Shown here piece after piece: positions 1 to 12,581 of a DNA stretch of 64,000 nucleotides; position 1 is the stretch's first letter, and each line of letters starts with the position of its first letter. A model generated the notes under the pieces. That model saw nothing but the letters and a program-made list of their open reading frames with translations, was not told the origin of the DNA and did no database searches. This stretch comes from Calycina herbarum (taxonomy: Eukaryota; Ascomycota; Leotiomycetes; Helotiales; Pezizellaceae): assembly GCA_001414485.1 (NCBI GenBank), contig LLEY01000042.1:124001-188000 (forward strand), in the 5' to 3' direction. Made by a program: the position numbers and the translations under genes.

Positions 1-1765
1 GCGTTGAACTCGGTTTTCTGGGCCGTGTGTGTGTAAGTTGTACTGTGTTATAGATATCGTTTTTTGCTAGAGAACTGTGTACTGATGAGCGCATCCGGGC
101 GACACCAAATATCCAAAGATCTTCTAGTGAAGGCATATGGCTCTCCTTCAGTAACCGTTCGTTTATTTCTGCAAACTGGGATTCCTGATGTCGCCACGGG
201 GTGCAGAACTCAAGTGAACGCAAACAATACTCATACTGTTCAACACAACCTAGGGCAGTTGCTTCGTAATTTGGACAGTACGTGTAAGTTACTGAGACAA
301 CGTTTGCTTTTTTGGGGCATATTCTATGCGCTGCGAAAAAAGGATCGTCGATTTTCTGGAAATGATACGAGGTCCTGGGCTTGCGAACAATCAGAAAAGA
401 TAGGCCATCGTGCCTCAGTAAGTCTTGATGCATGATAAAATCTCCATCATCCGAAAAAAAATCTTTGTCCGTAAACCATTCCTCATATTCTGGACCCCCC
501 TGGCAAGACCAAAAGTGTGTATGGACCATCTTCCAAGTAAACTTTCCTGCCCGAAAATTCTTTGGAAAATTAATTTGGACCTTTTTTTGTGCTTGAACGT
601 TGGGCATGCTGATTGCTAGCCGTCAACTGCTTTGAGCAAGGGGTATGCGGCCAGTCACCAGTGACAGGGTTGGGCTTCTCTCTAAGTACACCTGCACTTG
701 TAAGTAATGTGTAAAAGGTCAAGAACAATGACATGCATTCTCTAAAACCGTTTAGAACAACCTGAACTCGAATCCTAGACTTTCTCAAACGGTCTCAAAG
801 AATGAATACAATTGTCCCGGAATATTTGGAGCAGCAGAGGGAGGGAATGTATGTAGATGAAAGCTCGGGTTTCTTACACTGGGCAGCTGTTATCCAAGTT
901 GAGTTTTGAACGCCTTGATCGGAGACGAGAAACTCGTCAAGGACTATCGGGGAACAGGTGAGACGGTGGTTCAGCCGTAGCCGCGATTTTGAGTTGATAC
1001 CTAAGTCGTATGGTGTTATATTGGACCTTGTGATTTCAATAGGATTCGTTTTGTTGCGACATATGCTATTGCGAAACATACATGTATTCAGTCTCCGCTT
1101 GCTGATCTGGGGTTGTCTCAGAAAATAGTTTTAGCCGCAACCTTTCTCTAATTCGTTTTGGCAAGTCTGAGAAATTCCTTTTATTTTAGGCTTAGTCTGA
1201 TCTTCCATCAAGTCATCCCACCACGGGGGTCTTTTTTTTCGCGCATGTCTCAGTCATGCGAGACCTCACAACAGGAGCTCCAAGTGTACCTTCTGAAATG
1301 ATATAAGGAACAATTGTTCCGAGAGCAAGGAACAACATTATGTTGATAATGCAGAATATCCCAAACAAGGGAGATATAATGGAATTGTCGTAAACCAAAG
1401 GTGGTTTCAAAATTTCTCATCTGAAAAACCGTCGAAGTCGAATGCGTAGCCTCGATATATAATTTTGGAGGTTGGGTAATATGTTGAGAATGGTATCGGT
1501 CTGTGAAAGCTTTTGTAGAGGATCGGGAGTTTCGTCGCCCGCGAGGCGTATGTATTTTTTACAAGCACCAATGGCAAGTCGAATAAGAACCCATGAGCGA
1601 GATTGAGCGAGATTGAGCGAGGGTGAAAGGGATTGCGAGGAAAGCAAGTATTAAAACTGCATGTATGTTTTGAAGTGTCAAAATCCAGCGTTGGAATAAT
1701 GGCCGATTGTATTTCTCCCATACACCTTCATATACCACCAGGCTATGGAGGTTCTCGGTCGCCAT
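1..1765 (-). pseudogene. decayed fungal multi-pass membrane protein gene, runs off left edge
   Basis: The start is probably the ATG at 1765 (MATENLHSL..). The first exon reads EGVWEKYNRPLF, then a hydrophobic stretch (HAVLILAFLAIPF), then SWVLIRLAIG and PDPLQKLSQTDTI. A second membrane segment (FGIFCIINIMLFLALG) lies near 1350, followed by SICRNKTNPIEITRSN and HRLTCSPIVLDEF (about 930-1075). Bases 1-620 on the minus strand are open to the window edge (PEYEEWFTDK, YTYCPNYEAT). I recognise this layout from a common fungal-only family of large membrane proteins without known function. Three lesions are visible: an extra 10-bp unit at 1592-1621 shifts the frame, a TGA lies at 1417-1419, and a TAA interrupts GCG*NYFLRQP near 1130. 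Not all introns are resolved; one acceptor (GGCTAG) probably precedes the exon covering 1-625. A DNA transposon sits 28 bp upstream of the ATG. Family assignment is from memory. Confidence 0.65.
1592..1621. repeat. three tandem copies of a 10-bp unit
   Basis: The unit is GAGCGAGATT on the plus strand, present about three times. With three copies the minus-strand frame goes from IPFTLAQSRS into an unrelated tail (ISLMGS..). With two copies it would run on into SWVLIRLAIG, the frame that resembles the family. The extra unit is therefore probably a slippage expansion that broke the gene. Confidence 0.7.
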
Positions 1766-1795
1766 GGCTGCGACGAACTGGATTGTGTAACCGTA

Positions 1796-1835
1796 ACCGA
1801 TATCCCTAGTCAGTGCACGTCCCTGGCAAAAGCCC
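1796..1835 (+). repeat. left terminal inverted repeat of the pogo-like element
   Basis: This is identical over 40 bp to the reverse complement of 23709-23748 and then diverges. The preceding TA (1794-1795) is the target site. Confidence 0.9.
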
Positions 1836-2194
1836 GCCCTTATATATTTTATCCCACCACGTAAAAAGTTAAATAAAACAACAACCACACATTAGATTTA
1901 TATGCAATTTAGTATGTAGGTCAATGAAAGGTAGTTAATTAGATAATAAGTATAAAAAACTATATACGGACACGAAGTGGTAACCTAATCTGCCGCTCGG
2001 ACCTGGTTTCCTATACTAGAGGGCTAACTACTTAAGCTAGACGTGGAACCTTGAGAATAAGTATATAACTTGGCTTTTTAAGCTCTTTTAGACCCTTTTT
2101 AGCTCCCTTCTTAACTTGAGATATGTATGGAGCAGCTGCTATAGGTAGAGCTTATATACTCTTCTTCTGTTTTAGGACTTTAGAAGTTATAGTA
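1836..2194 (-). pseudogene. C-terminal remnant of the pogo-like transposase
   Basis: The minus strand from 2194 reads SKVLKQKKS, ALPIAAAPYI, QVKKGAKKGLKELKK and ends near 2040. This Lys/Ala-rich tail is typical of the end of pogo/Fot1 transposases. It continues the frame broken at 21975 by the retrotransposon and contains stops of the kind seen throughout the block. The remainder to the inverted repeat is non-coding. Confidence 0.6.
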
Positions 2195-2199
2195 GCTAG

Positions 2200-2660
2200 T
2201 GTAACGAAACTCAAACGAACTAAACAAAGATAACTAAGTCTCGTGGGTTAGTATACAGGTAAGAAGTACAGGTGCGCCGGGTTGTTTACTTAGAAGTGAA
2301 CTCGTTACTTATATTAAAGATATTAAATAAGATAATAAGATTAATAACTAAAGTTAAGTACGAAGCTTCTATCTAATAGCAGACGTACTAGTCTTATATA
2401 GAACCTTCGTTTATATTAGAGTCCTACTTAGCAGGAGTCCCGAAGATAGAGTCCGACTTTATTTCTAAGGCTTCTTAAAACTAGACTCTATTACCTAACT
2501 ACTCCTAACCGAGTTATATAATATAACTATAATAAGATCCTAGGATTATATATTCTACTACATTTAATCCTTTCCTCCTTTTAGAGTTATAATAGTGCTT
2601 GTCCTATTAGAGCGTCGCCTAGACTTCACTTCGTTACGTGCTAGTACGTAATTCGTAATA
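2200..2660 (-). repeat. left LTR of the outer retrotransposon (LTR1)
   Basis: It begins TGTAACGAAAC and ends ATTCGTAATA, where the usual ending is GTGACA. The pyrimidine-rich CTATCTCCTTCTT follows, the complement of a polypurine tract, as expected beside the 3' LTR of a minus-strand element. Flank GCTAG at 2195-2199. Confidence 0.85.
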
Positions 2661-5600
2661 CTATCTCCTTCTTAGCCTAGCGTGTCTCTATACTAGAATA
2701 TAAACCTAAAATATATTATTAAAAAGATATTAACCTTCCTTCTTATATAAATATATCCTCTTTATATACTAAACGAAAAGAGCGTCTAGCTCTTACTATA
2801 TAAATTAAATCTATATAACGTCTAGTAATAACCTATTCTTTTTATTATAAATAGTCTTATCGATGTTTTCTAGAGCTTTCTAAGTCCTCTTATTATTCTA
2901 AGTATATTCGATTAAAAAGGTCCTATAATAGCTCTAGTTACCTCGACGTTCCTTCTTCTAGGCCTTGAAAACCTATATATCGTTTTTTCTTTAGCTCTAT
3001 ATATAAACGATTCTCTATTACTCCTCTAAGTCCTTCTTCTTCGAGTCCTCCTTCTTCAAGTCCTCCTCTTAAGTCCTCTTCTGCCTAGTTTCCTACTTTT
3101 AAGATAGCTTCTTTCGTTAAATAAGTACTTTCCGATAATATATCTCTATCTAACCCTAGTCCTAAGTTCTAGGCAGCCCTAGGTTTTATTAGTAGAACTC
3201 CTGAAGTTTTCTTAAGTAATAGTTAAGGTTACTCTTTAGTTCCTATATATTCTTTAAGTATAGATAATCTAACTATTTAATTAAATACTTAACTTATTCT
3301 CTAATAAGCTTATAGTTAAGAATCCTCTTAACCTTATATTTAGCGTTTAGGTTTATTAGTTGAATTTCTATAAATAAGACTAGTAGTGCCCCTAGTAGTG
3401 CTAGTTTAAGTAAGGATATATAGAATACTAGATAGATGTTTATTATCTTTAGTAATACTAATTTATAATTCAAAAGTCTCTTAACTCGTTTAATTTTAAA
3501 TAGTCTAAGTTTTTTATAGTCTAGTTTATTACTTAGTCTTTTTATATTAATATTCTTTCGTACTAAGTAGACTTTATCCTCCTCTTTTAGTATTAGCTTC
3601 TAACTACGTCGTTTGTTATAGTAGTACGAGTTTCTTTTAGCTATAAACTATAAATCCTTTATAAGTTCCTTATATAGATTTTTAATTTTTAAGACTTAAA
3701 TATAAGTAAGTTAGTTGTCGATAGTTATAGACAGTAGTTCTTAATATACTAATAATTTATATCTAAAGTTAGTATAGAATAGCGTAATAAGTATTATTTC
3801 TATTACTAAAATATTATAAGTAAACTATACTAAGAGTAGTAGTTCTACCTAGTTGTCTTACTAGTAGTTTATATAATAACGAAGGTATGTTTTAACTACT
3901 TAATTTATTCGTTTGTTTCCTCTATTTATTTAAGAGTAAAAAGCTATAGAAAGTTTTCTTTTCGTACCTAATCGTTTTATAAAAGCGATCTAAAACTTAG
4001 AAGTAAAGAGTTTATCTCTATTAGAGAGTATTTCTTCTAGTAGTCTATATCTTAAGACTACTTTCTTAAGGAATATAAATACTAATTCCTTAGCTGTACT
4101 TAACTCTATATATAGTACTAAAATTATATATTTTATAAGTCGTTCTATAATAACTAGGATCGAATTATACTTAATTCCTATTATTAGATCTTTAGATTTT
4201 AGAAGCTTAATAATAAAATCCTAAGATATTAATTTCTAAGGTACTTATAGTATTAGAGTAGTGTTTATCTGTCTATAAGGAGTATAGTAGGAAGCCTTAT
4301 TCCTAGTATAGGTATTATATTCTACTATTACTTTCTTAACTATCGCGGATAGTCGATTAATATAGTAGTATTATCTTATTCTCTAAAGAGTTCTACGAAT
4401 TCCCTAATAACTATATACTAGTATTATATAGTATTCCTAAACAAATTCTTTTATATATAATTTAGGAACCTAAAGTTTCTCTTTCTTATACCTGTCTTTA
4501 TAGTTTTATTCTTCCTTTATATAGTATATATTAATATTCGTTTCCTATACCGGATTTCTTTTTTCTTAAAGCACTTATAGTTATTCTCTTTCTTAAGCAC
4601 TCTAGATTTTATTCTTCTAGAGGTCGACTTCTCCTAGAACTATAACCTTATAAACTATTAGAGCTAGATCTTTATTTTTAAGAGTTTTTAAGATTATAAT
4701 CTTTTTATACTTCTTATTCCCTTTATATCTAGGTTTCTTACTTAGAGTATTAGCTTAAGTATTTAACATTCTCTTTATATATTAAATAATAATATTAAAT
4801 CTGTCTAATATTTCTAACTATCTAGCTAACTGTCTAGTTATAAGTTCTTTAGTTATAGTAAACGTTCTAAGGTTCTTATAGTTAGATAGAATCGTAACTT
4901 AGTATTTTACTAGCTATAAATATATTCTCTAGTATTCTAAAGCTAATACTATAGTAAGTAATTCTTTATTAAAGATGCTATAGTTTTATTATACTAGGTT
5001 AAAGGTTTTAGAATAATATATAATAGGTATAAGCTTCTCTTTTCTATTTAGTTATAAGTGAATTATATCTACTAATATATCTAAGACGTCTGTTTTAATC
5101 GTACTTGGTTTTTCTATATCGAAGTTATATAGAATAGGTTTTTCTATAAACCTTACTTTAATTCTTTAAAAAGCGTTCTTAGCCTATTTATTCTAAATAA
5201 ATTTAATAGCTTTCTTAACTAGTACTGTTATTAGTTTAGTAATCTTTGTATAGTCTTATATAAACAGATAGTAGAAGTTTATAAATCTAAGAAAGGACTA
5301 TATATTTTTTATATTCTCTAGTAACTTCTAGTTTAAGATATCTTAGATCTTTACTAGATCTATTTCTATTTTTCCTAAGCTAAATACCTATTCTAAGAAA
5401 AGTATCTAAGTTACTCTAAACTTGTACTTCGAGAGTTTTTATTAAGAGTTTACCTTTATAAGTTATTATAAAACTTCTTTAATATATCTCTTATATTCTT
5501 CTTCTTTTTCTAAGAAGATTAAGATATTATCTAGGTAATAGATTACTATTACTACTAGAAGATCTCTTAAAATATTATTATTTTATCTCTAATATATAGC

Positions 5601-8600
5601 TAGTATATTATAGAGTTTAAATAGTATAACTGTATATTTATAAAGGCTTAATAGTAAGGTAAATACTATCTTTTATTCGTCTCTGACTTTTATTTATATA
5701 AGTCTATAAGCGTTTCGTTGATCTAGTTTCGTAAATCGTACTACCTTACCTAACTTATCCTATAAGTATTAGCTAGGTAGTAGTAGATAAGCGTCCTTAA
5801 CTATAGCGTGATTTACTTCTTAGTAATTAATATATACTCTCTTATCTAGGTTATCTTTCTTCTTAATAATAAGTATGTTTAAGATAATTAGTAACTTAGA
5901 TTTTCTAATATATCTTTTCTTAATACCTTCTTTTATATAACTTTCTATTCTCTATAAGCTTTTCTAGTTATATAACTGAAGCTTCTACTTTAAGAGATAA
6001 TAACTCTCTTTTAATTTAATCTTATAATCTTATAAGCAATGTTCTAGTAAGGCTTGCAAGTCTTCTAGGTTTTTAAACAAAGCCTTAAATTCTCTATACT
6101 ATATAGGTATTTCGTTATCAGCTATCTTACTAACCTGTAGAGGACTCTAGGTAAGGTGTCCTAGCGTCTTAGAAGAGGTAGCGCTAACCTTGTTCTAGCC
6201 TTATAGTTATAATTATAAACCTATGTAATTATATTAACTAAAAGTTATTTTCTAAGCCTTCTAGTTAATATCTAGATTATGTTCTTAAATCTATAGTATA
6301 CTAAGTATCGCTTTCTTATTCCCTATTTTAATAATATTAAATTATATATCTAAGTAGTATTCTTTAATAGTAATCTTTATTAGAATAGTTTACTAATCGA
6401 TAATTCTATCCTAGTATATAACGTCTATTCTATTAACTACTCCTAAGTAGTATAGCCTTATACTTTTAACTAAGACGTTTAGCTTCTTCTAAACTACTAG
6501 AGAAAGGAAATTACTTATTACTCTAGAATTAATTAAGACTTAGAGTTCCTTTCCTCTTATCCTCGCTATTACTATAAGTTGATTTTCTCTAGATATAGCG
6601 TTTAACTCTCTTATAGTAGTATAATTTTCTAGTTTAATATAATAAACCTTAAATCTTCTTTTACTATTATCTCCTTTCTAAGAGCTTAGGAAGAATAGTA
6701 CCTTTTTATTATTAGAAAAGGTTACTTCGTATACTAGACTATCTTCTATAGTTTCTTTAGATTCTAGAAGTATTCTTATAAAACGTTTTTCTATAGACTA
6801 GTCTAATAATACTCATAGTTTATACTAAACCTATTTAATAGTTGCTCTATATAATGTTTTAGTAGTCTACTACTTACCTCTTATAAGTTAGTAGAATTCC
6901 TAGATTAGGTTAGTCTAGGGGTCTACCTTAGTAACTCTAAATATTCGCTAATCTTCTAATTCTTTAAATACTATTATAACTCCTTTTTCTACTCTTAATA
7001 CCTAATATTTCTTATTAACTTCTAACTTATAGTTTTAACTAAGTAGGTAGGTAATTATATCTAACTTTAGATATCCGTTATATTTATTAAATCCTTCTAG
7101 GTAATACTACTACTATTTAGTAGTTTTATTCTTTAAATTAGTAACTATCTATAGATCTCCCTTCTCTAGATAGTTATTTAGTATTATCTATTCTAGTTCT
7201 AGCTTCTTAAACTTAATAGTTTCTTTACTATTAATAAAGCTAACTATAGTTACTTAATCTTAATTATTCCTTACTATCTTATAAGTAGTTAAGATAGTAG
7301 GATTGATTCCTTAAGTAGAATATAGGCTCTAGAAATCAGGTTTCTATTCTTCTATATATACCTATCTATTTCCTCTCTTAAAGATCCTAATAAATACCTA
7401 TGTTTCTCCTTCTTTAGGTTTATACATTCTAGGATTTACCTTTAATAAGTTAGATTCTAACTCTAATAACTCTAATAAACTTATTAATAGTAGTAATTTA
7501 TATTCTACTTAAAGAGGTAATTTATAATCTATTTCTAACTATATGTCGTAATATTCTTTAAGTAATAGATCTCTATTATTATTAGTGTCTTATACCTTAC
7601 TATCTTATAACTCGATTCTATTACCTAGCTATAGGTATATAACACCTATATTTATATTTACAGCGTCTATTTCAATCTATATACTATATTCTCTAGCTTT
7701 AAGTTCTTCGTCTATAAGTTTAATTTTATTAAGTAATACTACTTCCTTATAAACTATAGCGTTAATTCGTCTCTTTCTATTAAAGTTTTTATTCTTACTA
7801 TACTTATTTACTCTATAGCTAGAGAGACTATAGTTATAATATAAGTTCTACTTACGTCGACGATTTCGCTTCTCTTAGGAAAGTTCTTCTTTCTTTAAAA
7901 AGGTTTTCTTCTATATAGCGTTTACCTCCTTACTATGTTTATTAATATAAGAGTACTTCTACTTTCCTAACTCTTAACTCTTTTCCCCGTATCTAGGGTT
8001 ACTCTTTCTAAATTCGTATAAGCGGTTATCTAACTAAATAACTTTCTTAATTATACTTATAATAGTTAAGAATTATATATTCTACTTAGCTATTTCCTTA
8101 TAGATATATACTTTTAATTCTCTATAAAAGAGTTCTATAAGAGTAATAGTATCCTATTACGATTTCGTTCTATAACGTTAAAATTTATTAGTATAAATCT
8201 AAAAGCTTATATATAGCTATTTAGATTATATTAAAATCTCTAAAGACTTTTCCTATAGTTATCTTAAATCCTCTCTAAGATTTAAATATAATCTTAGTTA
8301 ATTCTATCTTTTTATCTTTATCTTTATTCTTAAAGAAGTTCTCTAAGTATAGCTAAGCCTATTCTAATACTAATCTCTTAAGATAGAAGATAACAAAGAT
8401 AGTTTATAAATTATAATTACCTTTAAACTTATTAGAATTGAAATTAAAGTAGATGTCTATTTAAAGAAGGAATAAGTCTAGTTCCTTTCGCTTCTTATAA
8501 TACGTATCTAGTATCTTAACTTTAATAGTTTTAAGTGCTTTAACCTTATAAGGCTTAGAAGCGTCCGGTATACTAATATTATCGTCGTTCCTAGTTAAAT

Positions 8601-8731
8601 ATATACTAGTAGGCGTTCTTCCAGTCACACTTCTAGATGTTCCTATAACGTTAACTCGACTAGTATTTAGGCTAGCTGCTACGAGGGTTACTACAGCCAT
8701 AGTAACTAAACTTCTAAGCAAGTGCTTAAAG
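2661..8731 (-). pseudogene. RIP-degraded gypsy gag-pol interior
   Basis: Reading on the minus strand, the gag start is at about 8700 (MAVVTLVAASL.. NDDNISIPDASKPYKV.. ELDLFLL), the only stretch still open (8461-8721). Further left, traces of pol remain, including IYYLDNILIF (RT motif, normally YLDDIL) near 5513-5540 and many in-frame stops. The interior is uniformly AT-rich. The same interior occurs in pieces at 10263-13254 and 19786-21507, which allows frame-free alignment of the copies. Confidence 0.75.
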
Positions 8732-9192
8732 TATAATAAAACTTAAACAAACTAAACAAAGATAACTAAGTCTCGAAGATTAGTATATAGATAAGAAGTA
8801 TAGGTGTACTAGGTTGTTTACTTAGAAGTAAACTCGTTACTTATATTAAAGATATTAAATAAGATAATAAGATTAATAACTAAAGTTAAGTACGAAGCTT
8901 CTATCTAATAGTAGACGTACTAGTCTTATATAGAACCTTCGTTTATATTAGAGTCCTGCTTAGCAGGAGTTCTAAAGATAGAGTCTAACTCTATTTCTAG
9001 AGCTTCTTAAAACTAGACTCTATTACCTAACTACTCTTAACCGAGTTACGTAATATAACTGTAATAAGATTCTAGGATTATATATCTTACTATATTTAAT
9101 CCTTTCCTCCTTTCAGGGTTATAATAGTGCTCGTCCTATTAGAGCGTCGCCTGGACTTCACTTCGTCACGTGCTGGCACGTGATTCGTGACA
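8732..9192 (-). repeat. second LTR of the same family (LTR2)
   Basis: Its length equals LTR1 (461 bp), but its substitutions differ from those shared by LTR1 and LTR5. It begins TATAATAAAAC (from TGTAACGAAAC) and ends ATTCGTGACA. The 3' flank CTCGG does not match the 5' flank of LTR1 (GCTAG). It therefore belongs to a different insertion or to a recombination product, not to a simple LTR1-LTR2 element. Confidence 0.8.
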
Positions 9193-11401
9193 CTCGGTAG
9201 ACAGAAGAGTTATCTTATAAGCTATTCGCTCTATACCTTTAGCTAGCGCTGTAACTGTCTTAAATAGAGAGGTTAGCGAGCTTTCTTAATAGCGAGTAAT
9301 TCGATTTCGTATAAGAGTTAACTATAAAAGAGCTTCTATTAGGTTAGAAGAGGTCTAAGATTCCTATAGAAGAGTATTAGCAGTAGAGGGTCTAGAGAGT
9401 GTTAGAACTTATATAAGCAGTAGTATATTAATTAAAATATTTTATCTATTCTAGACCTATCTTATTATTCGTCTATTTATTAATTATCGGTTTAATAACC
9501 TAGTTAGATAGAAGACCGCTATTAGTATACTAAGTTACGAGATAATTCTTTCCTTAAACTACTAAAAATAGAGAAATACTCTAGCCTTTACTATTAATAT
9601 AGGTAATAGTAGTAGCTTATTCTCGATTCCCTAGCTAAACTATCTTACCTCTACTACGTCGATCTATATAAGTAACAACTATTATAGGATAAATCACGTC
9701 TATTATAAACCTAGTTTTATCGAAGTTATAGAAGTCGTAGTCTAAAACTCTATATTTCGCCTATATATTTACAACTAGTTAAAACTATATACTAATTAGC
9801 TTAGGATCTTCGTATAAGGCTTTTTAGAAATTATAAACGCGATTAAAACGCGTCTTAAGAGTTAGTTATCATTATATAAACTAATAAGCCTAGAGCTTAT
9901 CGACGTGTTTTCCTTCTTATAACTTAAGAATAAAATTAGCTATATCTTCTATACTAGCTAGCTAGAGTATAAAGCCTCTAGAATCTATATTAAGTATATT
10001 CTAAATAATTATTTCTTCTTCTACCTTAGATAATTTAAGGTTTACTAGTCGACGGTCGGCTAGAGGAAGGTAGCTGTTTATTCTATTATTAAGTATAGAA
10101 TAAGATATTCCGTAGATCTTTATAGCTTTCTATCGACTTAGCTTTTTAGATGTTCGAATTACCTTAATAGCTAGAATAACTTTTGATTCTTTAGTAATAA
10201 TAGACATAGTAGAAGATTAAAAAAACGCGTGTTAAAGTTAGAGAGTAGGATTTTAAGAAAATTAATCGAGGTTCTAATAAACTACGTTAATTAATATATA
10301 CTTGTTTATTTAAGTTATTCTTTTTCTAAATAATAAGTATATTTAAAGAGATAGACGATTTAGATTTTTAAATATATCTCTTCTTTATTTCTTATTAGAT
10401 ATAACTTTCTAATAAAGCTAAGTTATTCTAGTTATATAGTTAAAGCTTCTACTTTCTAAGGTTATAACTCTCTATTAATTTAATCTTATAATCCTATAGT
10501 TAATATTTAAGAAGAGTATATATATCCTCTAAGTCTTTAAATAATTTTATAAATTCTCTATACTATATAGGTATTTCGTTATTAGCTTTCTTACTAACTT
10601 GTAAAAGACTCTAGATAAGATGTTCTAGCGCTTTAGAAGAGGTAGCGCTAACCTTGTTCTAGCTTTAAAGTTATAAACGCGAACCTATGTATTTATATTA
10701 ACTAAAGGTTATCGTTCCAGCCTTTTAATCGATTTCTAGATTATGTTCTTAAATCTATAGTATATTAAGTATTACTTTCTTACTCTCTATTTTAATAATA
10801 TTAATTCTTACTAGAATAGTTTATTAATTAATAATTCTATTTTAGTATATAATATCTATTCTATCGACTACTCCTAAGTAATATAGTCTTATTCCTTTAA
10901 TTAGAACGTTTAGCTTCTCTTAAGCTATTAGAGAAATAAAGTTACCTATTACTACTAAGTCTATTATAACTTATAACTTCTTCTCTTATATTTCTATAGT
11001 TATTACTAACTATCTTTCTTCTAAAGTAGTATTTAACTTTGCTTTAATATATTAGACTTTAAAAGATTAATTTTCTTAATTATTATTCTTTCTTTCTTCG
11101 TTCTTATACTATAGAAAGAATCTTACTCTTTCTTTATTAGTATATACTATCTTATATACTAATTTATATTCTAAGATTCCTATTATCTTAGAAATTCCTC
11201 TTATAAATCGTTTTAGTAATTATCTATAGTTATATTAAATCTATTTATAACTAGTTTCTAAAATAGCTTCTATAGACTATAGTTCTTCTATAAATAGATA
11301 ATCTAAAGTAGCTTTAAGTATACTTATTTCTAGCTTTATATATTAAACCTTAAATATATAGTCTCTTAAATTCTTCTCTCTAACTACTTAAATCTAGGAC
11401 T

Positions 11402-12408
11402 TATTATAAAAATACTTTTGAATTATATCTTAAATCTCTTAAATAGAGAAAGAGAAAGGATGTATTTATATACAAATTTACAATTCTAGAATGTTCTAGA
11501 TCACGTGTTACTGATTCTAAGCGATTCTAGTAACACTCTCTCTAAATCAGTATATACTCTGAATTAGTATATAGAGATAGATACTCTAGAGTAAAAAACC
11601 CTCTTTCTAAATTCTAGTAGACCTCTAATAGAAGAGGAAAACCATAGGTATATAAGTAAACTATACGTCTTTTACCCGAGTATTTAGAGAGGTAGGATGT
11701 TTCTCTAGTTCTTATTTTATAAGGAGACCGACTTCTTCGGTTTTTGTTTTATAAGGAGACCGACTCCTTATACGTATAAGTGCTTTAATTACATAGGTTA
11801 CCTAGCTATTCTAGTCTTATCTAGATCTGCGAGAGAATATAGCATTTGTAGCTCTCTTACTATATAGTTTATAAGGACTTTGTATAGAACTAAGTATTAC
11901 TACTATATTATAAAAATGCTTTTGAATTATATCTTAAACCTCTTAAATAGAGGAAGAGAAAGGATATATTTATATATAAATTTACAATTCTAGAATATTC
12001 TAGATCACGTGTTACTGATTCTAAGCGATTCTAGTAACACTCCCTCTAAATCAGTATACACTCTGAATCAGTATATAGGAATAGATACTCTAGAGTAAAA
12101 AACTCTCTTTCTAAATTCTAATAGACCTCTAATAGAAGAGGAAAACCATAGGTATATAAGTAAACTATACGTCTTTTACCCGAGTATTTAGAGAGATAGG
12201 ATGTTCCTCCGGTTCTTATTTTATAAGAAGACCGACTCCTTCGGTTTTTGTTTTATAAGAAGACCGACTCCTTATACGTACAGGTGCTTTGATTACGTAG
12301 GTTACCTAGCTATTCTAGTCTTATTCAAATCTGCGGGAGAACATAGTATTTACAGCCCCCTTACTATACAGTCTATAAGGACTTTGTATAGAACCTGTAT
12401 TACTACTA
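11402..12408 (+). repeat. two tandem copies of a 503-504 bp unit
   Basis: Units 11402-11905 and 11906-12408 are nearly collinear and differ mainly by transitions. Both contain GATCACGTGTTACTGATTC and a paired short repeat around TTTTATAAGGAGACCGACT. The second unit keeps more C and G than the first. Confidence 0.85.
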
Positions 12409-12581
12409 TGTTATAAAAATGCTTTTGAATTATACCTCCCCGGGTAGAAGGCTACAGACTAGCCGCTATCCGCGAATCGAGAATTAAGAATCGTTCTTAC
12501 AAAGATATAAAGAACTCTCTGAAAATAAAAATAGAGTTAGATTTAGAGGTTAAGATACAATTCAAAAGTATTTTTACAATA
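11402..12581. mobile_element. 1.18-kb inverted-repeat element with internal tandem duplication
   Basis: The ends are imperfect inverted repeats of about 38 bp: the left reads TATTATAAAAATACTTTTG, and the reverse complement of the right end reads TATTGTAAAAATACTTTTG. The flanks carry the direct repeat GGACT (11397-11401 and 12582-12586), so it is an insertion. It has no transposase; the 71-codon frame at 12201-12416 has no recognisable domain. Inside, a unit of about 504 bp is tandemly repeated (11402-11905, 11906-12408), and each unit begins with the terminal motif, with a third start at 12409. It is probably a non-autonomous DNA element. Confidence 0.7.

Noticed and set aside
11402..12581. 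Interpretation of the 504-bp units as LTRs of a copia element
   Set aside because: The outer ends are inverted, not direct, repeats, and no retrotransposon coding lies between the units.
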